The notes under the pieces: generated by a model
What the model was told of the DNA's origin: nothing
Seen by the model: only the letters and a program-made list of their open reading frames with translations
The model's database searches: none
In this document: positions 17,661-25,932 of the stretch, piece by piece
How positions within the stretch are numbered: position 1 is the stretch's first letter
Layout of the letters: the number at the start of each line of letters is the position of its first letter
Source: Pseudomonadota bacterium
GTDB taxonomy: Bacteria > Desulfobacterota > Desulfovibrionia > Desulfovibrionales > Desulfomicrobiaceae
Direction: 5' to 3'
Assembly: GCA_023393525.1 (NCBI GenBank)
Contig: JAEWKZ010000108.1
Span: 11,318-75,317, forward strand
DNA length: 64,000 nt
Made by a program: the position numbers and the translations under genes

Positions 17661-18011
17661 ATGTCGGTTGAAACCGCGACACTTGATGTCGGCGAGGCGT
17701 TGCAGAGATTCAGTGGAAACAGGCAGATACTGGTGCGGCTGTTGCTGCGGTTCCTGGAGCTCAATGCCGCCGTGGAGCAGAAAGCCCGCGAGGTCCTTGA
17801 CACCGGAAAGAGCGAGGAGGTCGCCATGTTTTTCCATGCCCTCAAGGGCGGCGCGGCGAATCTCTCAGCGAAAAGGCTGGCGGAAAAATGCGCGCAGCTC
17901 GAAACCCTCGCCAAGGCGGGCGATGTCGAGGGCGTGAAATCGGAATTTCAAAATTTTATCAATCTTTTCGAAGAATTGCGTATATCCGTGGAAGAGGTTC
18001 GCAATTCCTGA
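17661..18011 (+). CDS. Hpt-domain phosphotransfer protein
   Basis: 116 residues forming a single four-helix Hpt domain. The motif FHALKGGAANLSAKRLAEKC near residue 60 holds the phosphorylatable His. It begins 80 bases after the hybrid kinase on the same strand with TTGGAGG before the ATG, so it most likely receives the phosphoryl group from the second receiver of that kinase and passes it to a receiver encoded elsewhere. The length and the single domain are typical of stand-alone Hpt relays. Confidence 0.9.
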   Translation: MSVETATLDVGEALQRFSGNRQILVRLLLRFLELNAAVEQKAREVLDTGKSEEVAMFFHALKGGAANLSAKRLAEKCAQLETLAKAGDVEGVKSEFQNFINLFEELRISVEEVRNS

Positions 18012-18124
18012 CCACGTCTCAAGACGTTGGACACTGACGGTCCTAGCGGGAGGGAGCGGCTTTTCAAGCGACGCGCGCCGGTGAGATCTCCAATGGAAGA
18101 CTCCGCAGGGACGGGGCGGAGAAG

Positions 18125-18161
18125 CAAGGGCGGCATGTCCGGTGAGGACAGTGCCGCCCTT
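18125..18161. terminator. Possible bidirectional terminator hairpin
   Basis: AAGGGCGGCA and TGCCGCCCTT form a ten-base stem with a loop of about 15 bases between the convergent ends of the Hpt and deacylase genes. There is no clear T-run on either side, so termination is inferred from position and stem strength only. Confidence 0.4.
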
Positions 18162-18242
18162 GGCGTTTGCGGAAGGCAGGCCTGGTCCTGCATGATGACG
18201 GGCAGGCAGTTTCTTTGGTTGAATCTTTGTCGTGTCTGCCGC

Positions 18243-19550
18243 CTACCGGGCGTATTCGTACCTTTTGGTCACCCTGTCCGAGATCTGGGCGTGGGCGAAG
18301 CCAGCCTGGCGGGATTTGGCGAAACGCTCTTCGGCTTCCTGGCTGCACATGTCGCAGCCCTGGACCGGGACGTGGAGCCCCAGGGATTTGGGAGTCTGCG
18401 CGGTTTCGCTCTCGACGATCAAAAGGCCCGGGCAGTGCGGGCAGTCTTTCAAACGTTCGACCTGGGTCTCGGTGATGTCGTCGGTGTCGTAGTAGATGGA
18501 GCGGCGGCGTACGAAATACCCGCTTTCGCGCACGGCCTCTGAAGGCCGGGGGTTGAAGTAGACCTCGGGCAGCTGGTCGCACAGGGCCGAGAGGTAGTCG
18601 ATGGTGGATTTCTGCTCGCGGATCTTTTCGCGGTCCAGATCAGGCTCCTGCACGGCGGAGAAATCCACCCCGGCCAGGGCCAGGCTGATGCCCAGGTTGA
18701 CGTAGGGCAGCGCCCCCTTGATGGCGTACCCCCCTTCGAGCACGGCGATGTCGGGCTTGAGCATCTGGGTCAGCTTCGCATATCCTTGGGCCGTGAAGTT
18801 CATGTTGGTGATGGGGTCGGAGAAGTGGTTGTCCTGTCCGGCGGAGTTGATGATCAGGTCCGGCTTGAAGTGGTCGAGGATGGGCATGACGATGCGCTCC
18901 ACGGTCATCAGATACCCTTCGTCCGAGGTGCGCGGGGGCATGGGCACGTTGATGGTCCGGCCCAGGGCCTTGGGGCCGCCGGACTCCGAGGGGAAGCCCG
19001 TGCCGGGGTAGATGGTGCGTCCGTCCTGGTGCAGCGAAATGAAGAGCACGTCCGGATCGTGCCAGTAGATGTCCTGGGTGCCGTCGCCGTGGTGGCAGTC
19101 CGTGTCGATGACGGCCACGCGAAGGTTGCCGTAGTGTTCGCGGATCCATTCGATCATGACCGCTTCGATGTTGATGTTGCAGAAGCCCCTGCTGCCGTGG
19201 ACCGTGCGCATGGCGTGGTGTCCCGGAGGGCGGACCACCGCGAAGGCGCGTTGCCTCTCCTTTTGCATGACCAGCTGGGCGGCGCGGATCACGCCTCCGG
19301 CGGAGATGAAATGGGAGTCGGTGCAGACCGACTGCACGCCGGGAAAGCAGAAGTGGGCGCGCATGATGTCTTTTTCCTCGGCCACCAGGGGGCGGTATTC
19401 GCGGATGCCCTCGATGTCGAAGATGCCCTCTTCCCGGAACTGGTCCTGGGTGTAGAGCAGGCGCTCCTCCCGCTCGGGGTGGGTGGGGGAGATGGCCCAG
19501 TCGAAGGCCGGGAAGAATATGATGCCGAGGCTTGATTGTGCGGTGAGCAT
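18243..19550 (-). CDS. Histone-deacetylase-family deacylase with C-terminal Cys-rich extension
   Basis: 435 residues. All catalytic residues of the arginase/HDAC fold are present: RPPGHHAMR, the zinc ligands in DTDCHHGDGT and GQDNHFSDP, and the tyrosine of LEGGYA. Bacterial relatives deacetylate acetylpolyamines, acetoin-related substrates or proteins. After the catalytic domain, at about residues 370-420, CPHC and CDMC pairs form a likely zinc ribbon not found in AcuC. The start is 19550, with GGAGGG three bases before the ATG. It follows the hydantoinase/oxoprolinase gene by 11 bases, so the two are co-transcribed. Substrate unknown. Confidence 0.88.
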   Translation of the reverse strand: MLTAQSSLGIIFFPAFDWAISPTHPEREERLLYTQDQFREEGIFDIEGIREYRPLVAEEKDIMRAHFCFPGVQSVCTDSHFISAGGVIRAAQLVMQKERQRAFAVVRPPGHHAMRTVHGSRGFCNINIEAVMIEWIREHYGNLRVAVIDTDCHHGDGTQDIYWHDPDVLFISLHQDGRTIYPGTGFPSESGGPKALGRTINVPMPPRTSDEGYLMTVERIVMPILDHFKPDLIINSAGQDNHFSDPITNMNFTAQGYAKLTQMLKPDIAVLEGGYAIKGALPYVNLGISLALAGVDFSAVQEPDLDREKIREQKSTIDYLSALCDQLPEVYFNPRPSEAVRESGYFVRRRSIYYDTDDITETQVERLKDCPHCPGLLIVESETAQTPKSLGLHVPVQGCDMCSQEAEERFAKSRQAGFAHAQISDRVTKRYEYAR

Positions 19551-19561
19551 GGTCCCTCCGT

Positions 19562-21223
19562 TCAGGATGCCAGGGTGGTGATGACGCCGGGGCGCATCTG
19601 GCAGCGGACGCGGATGTTGCGGCCGATGGTGTAGTGCCCCTCGACCATGTTGAAGGCGTCGGCCTGGATGACCTGGATGTCGCCGTCCTCGGCCGGGATG
19701 CCCTGGCGGTCCAGCTCGGCCCGGAGCATGGTGGTGGCGTCGTGCACGGCCTCTTCCAGGGTGTAGGTGCGCTTGACGGTCTTGTGAATGCCAAGGCCCG
19801 GCACCGTGAAGCTGCCGCGCGAGGTGTCCACGGTCAGGACCAGGGACTGGGTCGGCCGGGTCAGGCACGCGCCGATGGCGTTGGCCACCTCGGCGTGCTT
19901 GGGGGCCACGACGGGCAGGCCGAAGGTCTCCTCCAGGAGCGGGCTCATGGCCACTGCCGGGCCGCCGATGACCTGGATGCTCGCGGGACGCACAAGGCGG
20001 TCCTCCAGGATTTCCTGAATGGTGTAGACCGGGCGGGCATTGATGGCCGCCAGGAACGCGTCGACCTTTTTCTTCAGGATGTCCATGGCCAGACTCACGG
20101 CCTGCTCGGCGCATTCGCGTGCGGAAAGCCCCTGGATCATGGCCACTTCCTTGATGCCCTTGGCCGAACGTTCGCGGTCGCCGAAGGCGGCGTGGCCGAG
20201 GACGTTCATGGCGTCCATGAGCGCCGGGGCGGGGCCGCCGGCGGCCATGCACGGGCCGTGGCGGTCCGGTCCGACCCGCAGCTGCCCGTCGCGGGAGCTG
20301 ATGAACGAGTCTCCGCCGATGCCGATGGATTCGACCTTGAGCGCCCGCACCAGGGTCGGGTGCTCGCCGATGGAGATGCCGTCGCGCTCCAGCAGCGGCA
20401 CGCCGTCGAGTAGCACGGCGATGTCGGTGGTGGTGCCGCCGATGTCGAGGATCAACGCGTCCTCGGTCACCGCAGTGGTGCTGAGGATGCCCATGACCGA
20501 GGCCGCCGGGCCGGAGAAGATGGATTGCACCGGGATTTCGCGGGCCAGCTTCAAAGGCATGGTCCCGCCGTCGGCCTTGACGATGTTGATGTCGGCCTGG
20601 ATGTTCAAATCCTTGAGGCTCTGTTCCAGGGCGTCGGCAAAAGCGTTGAAGGTGCGCCATACGGCGGAGTTGTAGTAGACGGTGCTGATGCGCCGTCCGA
20701 AATTCAGCGATTCGGATACGCGGTGCCCCTGGGTCACGAAGTCGGCCTGGGGGGCGAGGGCTTCGGCGATGGCCATTTCCTGTTCCGGGTTGCGGGTGCA
20801 GAACTTGCCCACCACTCCGTAGACCCGAATCCCCTCTTCGCGGCAGCGTTTGGCCATGGGCTTGATCTGATCCACCCGGGCCTTGGCGGAAATGGCGCCG
20901 CGATGGTCGACGCATCCGCTCAGGATATGGTACTGGCTGCCCAGCGCGTAGGCGCTGGCGTCGAGCCCCGGTCCGGGAATGACGAACATGCCGACTTTCT
21001 CGGTGTGACCGGTGACGATGGAGTTGGTGGACAGGGTCGTGCTCAGGTTGATGGTGCGGATTTCCGCGCCCTTGCAATCCTTCAGGATGGCGCACAGCGC
21101 CTCGGTGATGGTGGCGAGCAGATTGTCGTGATCCGTGGGGACCTTGGCCATGGCTTCCACCCGGCCGTCCCGGATGCAGACGCCGTCCGTGTGCGTTCCT
21201 CCGACATCTATTCCGATAAGCAT
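19562..21223 (-). CDS. Hydantoinase/oxoprolinase family protein (HyuA type)
   Basis: 553 residues. The N-terminus MLIGIDVGGTHTDGV and the later LDIGGTTTDIAVLLDG are the two phosphate-binding signatures of ATP-dependent hydantoinase A/oxoprolinase in the actin-like ATPase fold. HyuA proteins usually act with HyuB; no hyuB is adjacent. Here the partner gene is a deacylase of the HDAC family, so the enzyme may open a cyclic amide or imide whose product the deacylase processes. That linkage is inference from the tight spacing. Confidence 0.9.
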   Translation of the reverse strand: MLIGIDVGGTHTDGVCIRDGRVEAMAKVPTDHDNLLATITEALCAILKDCKGAEIRTINLSTTLSTNSIVTGHTEKVGMFVIPGPGLDASAYALGSQYHILSGCVDHRGAISAKARVDQIKPMAKRCREEGIRVYGVVGKFCTRNPEQEMAIAEALAPQADFVTQGHRVSESLNFGRRISTVYYNSAVWRTFNAFADALEQSLKDLNIQADINIVKADGGTMPLKLAREIPVQSIFSGPAASVMGILSTTAVTEDALILDIGGTTTDIAVLLDGVPLLERDGISIGEHPTLVRALKVESIGIGGDSFISSRDGQLRVGPDRHGPCMAAGGPAPALMDAMNVLGHAAFGDRERSAKGIKEVAMIQGLSARECAEQAVSLAMDILKKKVDAFLAAINARPVYTIQEILEDRLVRPASIQVIGGPAVAMSPLLEETFGLPVVAPKHAEVANAIGACLTRPTQSLVLTVDTSRGSFTVPGLGIHKTVKRTYTLEEAVHDATTMLRAELDRQGIPAEDGDIQVIQADAFNMVEGHYTIGRNIRVRCQMRPGVITTLAS

Positions 21224-21468
21224 AAGTCCGATCCTTGGGCGGCCGGTGGCCCGCGGGGGGCGCCGCGGCTCCCGGTCGTCTCGGTGGTTTCCTGTGATTT
21301 CAGGGAAGAGGCCGAGGCTTCGGGCTTGTGTTTTTTTTCGCCATGGCGCACCCCGGAGCGGTAATGCGCCCGCGGGCGCGGGAGAAGAAACACAAGTTGC
21401 TTTTTCAAGTTCATATTTACCGGACTGTAGACGAAGCGCAAGCAGAATTCAGTAAACGGAGGGAAATC

Positions 21469-22248
21469 ATGGATAAACAGCTGGTGGACGGTTTTCTGGC
21501 CTGCGTGCGGCAGGCGGGAGAAGTGGTGCGGGCGCAGTGGCACGACGTCAAGGAGATCGCCTTCAAGGGGCGCATCGACCTGGTCACCCAGACCGATCTG
21601 GCCGTGGAGAAGCTGCTGCTCGGGAGTCTGCCCGCGCTGCTGCCAGGCTCCACGGTTCTGGCCGAGGAGTCGCACTCGTCCCTTGATCCCGGAACGTTGA
21701 CCTGGATCGTGGATCCGGTGGACGGCACCACCAACTATGCCCACGGACTGCCCATCGTGGCCGTGTCCGTGGCTTTGTGGAAAGACGGGCGGGTAGAGCT
21801 TGGCGCGGTCTATCTGCCGGTGCTCGACGAATTTTTCTGGGCCATGCGCGGGCAGGGGGCTTTCCTGAACGGGAGGCGCATCGCCGTCAGCCGGGAGAAG
21901 GTCATGCAGAACTCCCTTGTCGCCACCGGCTTTCCCTATTCCTTCTACACGGAAGTGGACCAAATCTGCGAAAGGCTGCGCCGGGTGCTGCTGGCCTCCC
22001 AGGGCATCCGGCGGTTGGGGTCGGCGGCCGCGGATCTGGCGTACACGGCCTGCGGCCGGTTCGAAGGGTACTACGAGACCGGTCTCAAACCCTGGGACAC
22101 GGCGGCTGGCTGGCTCCTGGTGGAGGAGGCCGGAGGGACGGTCAGCGGTCTGGATGGAGGGTACGGCCTGGGCGGCCACATGATCGTGGCCACCAACGGA
22201 TCAATCCATGAGCAACTGCTGGCCCTGCTGCGGCTGGAGGGCGCGTGA
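21469..22248 (+). CDS. Inositol monophosphatase family phosphatase
   Basis: 259 residues, a usual IMPase length. Metal-binding signatures are complete: AEES, DPVDGTTNYAHG near residue 85 and the late WDTAAGWLLVEEAGG. Members hydrolyse inositol phosphates, 3'-phosphoadenosine 5'-phosphate or fructose-1,6-bisphosphate; the sequence alone does not choose among them. The start is the ATG preceded by GGAGGG; a longer in-frame reading upstream lacks the fold. It is divergent from the hydantoinase gene across 245 bases that must hold both promoters. Confidence 0.93.
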   Translation: MDKQLVDGFLACVRQAGEVVRAQWHDVKEIAFKGRIDLVTQTDLAVEKLLLGSLPALLPGSTVLAEESHSSLDPGTLTWIVDPVDGTTNYAHGLPIVAVSVALWKDGRVELGAVYLPVLDEFFWAMRGQGAFLNGRRIAVSREKVMQNSLVATGFPYSFYTEVDQICERLRRVLLASQGIRRLGSAAADLAYTACGRFEGYYETGLKPWDTAAGWLLVEEAGGTVSGLDGGYGLGGHMIVATNGSIHEQLLALLRLEGA

Positions 22249-22261
22249 CCGCGCCCCGTGG

Positions 22262-22468
22262 TCAGATGCTGTATTTCAGGGAAGAGGAAATGGGAACAAG
22301 ATCTCCCTTGGAATTGTACAGCGATTCGTCTTCGGAGTGCCGTCCGTAAGCGTCCTCGTCCTGGTCCTGGTTCTTCTGCTGTCTCTTCTTCTGGTGCCCC
22401 ATGTCCCAGGATAGCTGACCGTCTCTCCATCTTCCCTGGGCCTGGGGTTTGCCTATGCGCAAGCTCAT
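22262..22468 (-). CDS. Small hydrophilic Gln/Asp-rich protein
   Basis: 68 residues from an ATG with AAGGAGG five bases upstream. The middle is strikingly polar (QKKRQQKNQDQDEDAYG), with no membrane segment or Cys and a C-terminus DLVPISSSLKYSI. It looks disordered. The near-perfect ribosome site and clean frame argue for a real gene. Lies downstream of the motility-like protein on the same strand but after a terminator. Function unknown. Confidence 0.6.
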   Translation of the reverse strand: MSLRIGKPQAQGRWRDGQLSWDMGHQKKRQQKNQDQDEDAYGRHSEDESLYNSKGDLVPISSSLKYSI

Positions 22469-22585
22469 TATCGCCTCCTTGGCCGTCCCTGGCCACGGGT
22501 GTTGCGTCCAAAAGGGCGTCCATGCCCCTGCAGAGTGTATCGGACAAACGGCGAAAAACTTGAATTCCACGGCCCGTAAAATGCG

Positions 22586-22616
22586 AAAAGGCCCCGGATG
22601 CGGGCACCCGGGGCCT
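22586..22616 (-). terminator. Rho-independent terminator after the YjfB-like gene
   Basis: On the minus strand GGCCCCGG and CCGGGGCC form an eight-base stem followed by TTTTCGCATTTT. It follows the 96-residue protein gene by about 40 bases and separates it from the downstream Gln/Asp-rich gene. Confidence 0.8.
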
Positions 22617-22658
22617 CTTGCGGAGCGCTTCTCCGCAATGAGCGTCATGTCGAGTTGC

Positions 22659-22949
22659 TCATCCCAGATCGTCGAGAAGCGTGCCCCGGCCCGTGTACAC
22701 GGGCATGAGCACGTCCTGTTGAAATGAGTACGAGTTCTGGTTTCTGTTCTGGTAGCGGTGGGTGTTCGTGTTCATGGTGTCCAGCGTTTTGCTGACCACG
22801 GCGGCCCCGAATGTCTTCTTGTCAAAGGGCTGGGCATTCGAGGCGCCGCCGCCGTTCATGTAGTCGAGAGTCTTCCCGACCACGGCGGCCCCGAAGGTCT
22901 GGTTCGCATAGCCCCGGGCGTTGCCCCCGGAGATCCCTTCAATGTCCAT
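22659..22949 (-). CDS. Small protein with internal duplication, YjfB motility-like
   Basis: 96 residues. TFGAAVVGKTLDYMNGG and TFGAAVVSKTLDTMN are two copies of one segment about 30 residues apart, each preceded by a short polar stretch. The segment loosely resembles the short helix of putative motility proteins of the YjfB family (V-x-x-x-VLKKAMD), which are proposed only by genomic association. The C-terminal third is Asn/Gln/Tyr-rich. The start at 22949 has GGAGG upstream; an ATG 12 bases earlier overlaps that site. Function uncertain. Confidence 0.65.
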   Translation of the reverse strand: MDIEGISGGNARGYANQTFGAAVVGKTLDYMNGGGASNAQPFDKKTFGAAVVSKTLDTMNTNTHRYQNRNQNSYSFQQDVLMPVYTGRGTLLDDLG

Positions 22950-23089
22950 GGCTCCTCCCATTTTTTCAGAACATGACGCCTGATCAAACCTATCGGCAAA
23001 TATACACGAAAACTTGAGCACGGGGAAGGGGAGGAAAGAAGGTGGACGTCGAACAAATGGGGTGGCGGGCCCTGGCTCTGCGAAACGTA

Positions 23090-23109
23090 GCTTCACGGCA
23101 CCGTGAAGC
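23090..23109. repeat. Perfect 20-base palindrome
   Basis: GCTTCACGGCACCGTGAAGC has nine paired bases around a CA centre. It lies between the mqnA end and the YjfB-like gene start, about 140 bases upstream of the latter. No T-run follows on either strand, so an operator is more likely than a terminator. Confidence 0.6.
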
Positions 23110-23177
23110 CTACAGGCGGCGCATGCTTCAAACGATTTTTCGGCAGGTCAGGAAGATGCTCAGCGCTGCGAAATTTT

Positions 23178-24023
23178 TCAGCCCGTGAACCAGCGCAGCC
23201 CCGGCATGCCGGGCAGGAGGCCCCGGCGTGTGCAATGCTCCCCGAAAAGGGCCAGGGATGCCTGCTCTTCGGGACCCAGCCCGTAGCTCATGGCCCGCCA
23301 ATAGCGCAGCAGGTCCGGGCTGGTCAGCCAGGCCGGGAGTTCGGGCAGGCGTGAAAGGGTTTCGAAATGGCTGTCCAGATTGGCGGTGATGATTTCGATG
23401 TGTTCCTGCAGGACGCCCAGGAGCGCGCGGGTGGGCGCGGGCAGGGCGCGGCGTACGATCCAGACCGCGAAGACAAAGGGCAGCCCGGTCCAGCTCGACC
23501 ATTCGGTGGCCAGGTCGAAAATGTGGTACCCCTCCGGCGGCTCGACGAAATGGCGCAGGGCGAGGTTGCCGATTTCAAGGAAGGGGCGGCCGGTGGACAG
23601 GCCGCTTCCGGGTTCGACGGTCTCCCATCGCGGTTCGGGCAGGTCCCATTTTTGCCGCCACAGCACCTTCAGGAGGGCCGTGGACGTGGCCGACGCTCCG
23701 GTCAGGCAGACCGGCCCGGGATTGCGGGCAAGCCACGCGGGCAGATCCTTCGGAGGGGCCGGGGAGAGGAAAAGGACGCTCTGGACTTCATCACGGGCGC
23801 AGATGGATGCGCCGGGCAGCAGTTCGTAGTTTTCGGCGTGCAGGAGATATTCGAAAGAGGACGAGGGCGAGATGTCCAGCTCGCCGGTGAGCAGGTTGCG
23901 GTTCAGCTTGCTGGGGTGGCCGGGCACATAGTGAAAATCCCGACCTTCGGGGCAGATTTTGGCCAGGAGGTGGAAAACGTGCCAGATGTTGAGATAGTCG
24001 ATTCTGCCGATTTGAAGCGTCAT
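23178..24023 (-). CDS. mqnA: Chorismate dehydratase MqnA (futalosine menaquinone pathway)
   Basis: Makes 3-enolpyruvylbenzoate from chorismate, the first committed step of the futalosine route to menaquinone. The 281 residues match the MqnA/MqnD periplasmic-binding-like fold. Its start, GRIDYLNIWHVFH, is the family N-terminus, and SPSSSFEYLLHAENY matches the family's serine-rich binding segment. The adk terminator stands directly upstream, so it has its own promoter or is read by leakage. No other mqn gene is in the window. Confidence 0.92.
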   Translation of the reverse strand: MTLQIGRIDYLNIWHVFHLLAKICPEGRDFHYVPGHPSKLNRNLLTGELDISPSSSFEYLLHAENYELLPGASICARDEVQSVLFLSPAPPKDLPAWLARNPGPVCLTGASATSTALLKVLWRQKWDLPEPRWETVEPGSGLSTGRPFLEIGNLALRHFVEPPEGYHIFDLATEWSSWTGLPFVFAVWIVRRALPAPTRALLGVLQEHIEIITANLDSHFETLSRLPELPAWLTSPDLLRYWRAMSYGLGPEEQASLALFGEHCTRRGLLPGMPGLRWFTG

Positions 24024-24030
24024 GATGCAT

Positions 24031-24056
24031 TAAAAAGGCGGGGTCGCCCCCGCCTT
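24031..24056 (-). terminator. Rho-independent terminator of adk
   Basis: On the minus strand AAGGCGGGG-GCGA-CCCCGCC followed by TTTTTA, immediately downstream of the adk stop and before mqnA. A classic strong hairpin with a U-tract. Confidence 0.9.
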
Positions 24057-24081
24057 GATGGTCTTGAGATGAGCGCCGGTC

Positions 24082-24750
24082 TTACAGCTGAGCCATGAGG
24101 GTGGCGCGGATGTCGTCGATGGAGCCTTCGCCGTCGAGTTCGATGTACTTGAAGCCGAATTCCTTGGACAGGTTCTTGAAATAGTAGGAAGCCGCCAGGG
24201 TGCCGGTGGTGGTGTCGTAGTAGATGTTGTGACGCTTGTCGATGGCGTCCTCGTCCTGGTCGTCGGCGCGGGCGGTGAGCTCGCCGCCGCAGACGCGGCA
24301 CTTGTCACCGTTGGGCTTGATGGCGTCGATGAAGATGTTGTTGGGGTGGTTGTTGTCGTTCTTGCAGAGGCGGCGGCCCATGATGCGGTTCTTGGCCACT
24401 TCGCGGGGCAGGAGGATCTCGATGACGAAGTCCAGCTTCACGCCGTCGGCCTGCAGTGCTTCCCACAACTTCTGGGCCTGCACGATGGAGCGGGGGAAGC
24501 CGTCCAGCAGCCAGCCGTTGGGGCTGGAGTTCTTGAGCACGTCCAGAACCATGGGGATGGTGATGTCGTCGGGAACGAGTTCGCCACGATCGATGAAGGC
24601 CTTGGCCTTCATGCCCAGTTCCGTGCCGCCGCCGATGTGCTTGCGGAAAATCGCACCGGACTCGATATGGTCCAGATCGTACTTCTTCTTCGCCAGGGAG
24701 CCCTGGGTTCCCTTGCCACTGCCGTTGGGTCCGAAAATCAGAATATTCAA
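24082..24750 (-). CDS. adk: Adenylate kinase with metal-binding LID domain
   Basis: Interconverts AMP, ADP and ATP. 222 residues; the P-loop is FGPNGSGKGTQ (residues 6-16) and DGFPRS (83-88) is the AMP-binding signature. In the LID, Cys129, His135, Cys151 and Cys154 form C-X5-H-X15-C-X2-C, the same spacing reported for the Zn/Co-containing enzyme of Desulfovibrio gigas and unlike the four-Cys ribbon of Gram-positive enzymes. Monocistronic: a terminator follows at once. Confidence 0.96.
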   Translation of the reverse strand: MNILIFGPNGSGKGTQGSLAKKKYDLDHIESGAIFRKHIGGGTELGMKAKAFIDRGELVPDDITIPMVLDVLKNSSPNGWLLDGFPRSIVQAQKLWEALQADGVKLDFVIEILLPREVAKNRIMGRRLCKNDNNHPNNIFIDAIKPNGDKCRVCGGELTARADDQDEDAIDKRHNIYYDTTTGTLAASYYFKNLSKEFGFKYIELDGEGSIDDIRATLMAQL

Positions 24751-24890
24751 GGCGTAGACCTCCTGTAAAAAATTTCACAAAGTACTATAGCCAGCCCGAA
24801 AGCCTGTCAATCAAAGATCGGGAGCGCTCTTGTCATGGCCTTGCAGCCCGGATAGAGTCTGCGTGAATCCATGATCGACGGGGAGGGTGC

Positions 24891-25697
24891 ATGGGACTTT
24901 TGGATGAATGGGGCAATGCCTTGGTGGAAGAGGGCCTGCGCGAGGCGGCGGATACGTTTTTCGGGGTCAGGACGGCTCTTGATGAAGAGATCGCCTTTTT
25001 CGAGTCCCGGGCCGCCAAGCTCGGACGCCGGGCCGAAGAAATCCGGTCCTGGTTCGCGGGGCTGAACTGCCTGTTGGGCTCCGAATCCAACACCCGTCTG
25101 CTCTTTGATTCCCTGGGCGTGACCCTGGACGATCCGGACCTCTACACCCTCCAGGCGTGCAGCCTGCAATTCCGCAGGCCGCGAAGCTTCACGCGCAAGG
25201 GCCTTTTCGCCAAGACTGTCTGGGAAATCTACGAGCCGCTGGCGCGTTTGATCGAATCGTACATGCACGGCACCCCGTACACCGATCCCATGCATCCCGG
25301 ACGGGTCATGATCAGCGTCAACCATGACCAGCTGCGCAAGCTCTGCGACGAAATCAACGCCCGCGTCCGGGAGGTCAACGAATCCAACCGGCCTTCCGAA
25401 TCCCTGGCCTTCGCCAAGCGCATGGACCAGACTCAGGTGCACAAGGAGTCGGTGACCGGTGGCGGAGGACAGACCTGGACCCTGGATCAGGATCTGGCCT
25501 ATGTTCCCCTGGTTTTCGAGAACTATGCCCTGCCTGCATACCCCGACCTGCCCCTGGATTCCGCGTCCCGCTCGGTGCTCGAAGAATGCTGCGCGAAAAT
25601 CTTCGCCCGCCAGCGCGAGCATGTGGACGCCATCCTGGACGAGGTCTTCGACCCGGAAGACAAGACGGTCTGCGTGCTGGACCGGGACGGAAAGTAG
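24891..25697 (+). CDS. Conserved-looking cytoplasmic protein of unknown function
   Basis: 268 residues, acidic and soluble, with no signal peptide, membrane helix or known motif. A Cys pair occurs near residue 230 (LEECCAKIFARQREH), and two long amphipathic helices are likely at the N-terminus. GGGGAGGG three bases before the ATG supports expression. It is divergent from adk. I do not recognise the family. Codon use matches the core genes of the window, so recent transfer is unlikely. Confidence 0.75.
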   Translation: MGLLDEWGNALVEEGLREAADTFFGVRTALDEEIAFFESRAAKLGRRAEEIRSWFAGLNCLLGSESNTRLLFDSLGVTLDDPDLYTLQACSLQFRRPRSFTRKGLFAKTVWEIYEPLARLIESYMHGTPYTDPMHPGRVMISVNHDQLRKLCDEINARVREVNESNRPSESLAFAKRMDQTQVHKESVTGGGGQTWTLDQDLAYVPLVFENYALPAYPDLPLDSASRSVLEECCAKIFARQREHVDAILDEVFDPEDKTVCVLDRDGK

Positions 25698-25932
25698 CCT
25701 GGAATCGTCGGTTCTCGGACCTTTTCAGGTCAGATAACGCGATGACTGTTGTTTGGTGTGTATCCGGTTATGCGGTGCTGTTCCGATGCCGAGTCGGTTC
25801 CTGGATCAAGCTTTCCGCCGGAATACCGAACTGTCCATGAAGGTCGCGTATCATCTTCAGGGAAGGGGGCGCGAATGGTTCAGCACTCCTCTCTCCGAAA
25901 TGTTCAGCTGGCTTCACAATAGCACGATCGTG
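25698..25932. other. Intergenic region between convergent genes
   Basis: About 235 bases between the unknown protein and the nucleotidyltransferase. It marks the left edge of a small accessory patch. No terminator hairpin with a T-run, repeat or gene was recognised. Confidence 0.4.

Noticed and set aside
18243..21095. A single 950-codon minus-strand reading frame
   Set aside because: Its first half is out-of-frame reading of the hydantoinase gene (Arg/Pro/His-rich); only the last 435 codons are a real protein, the deacylase.
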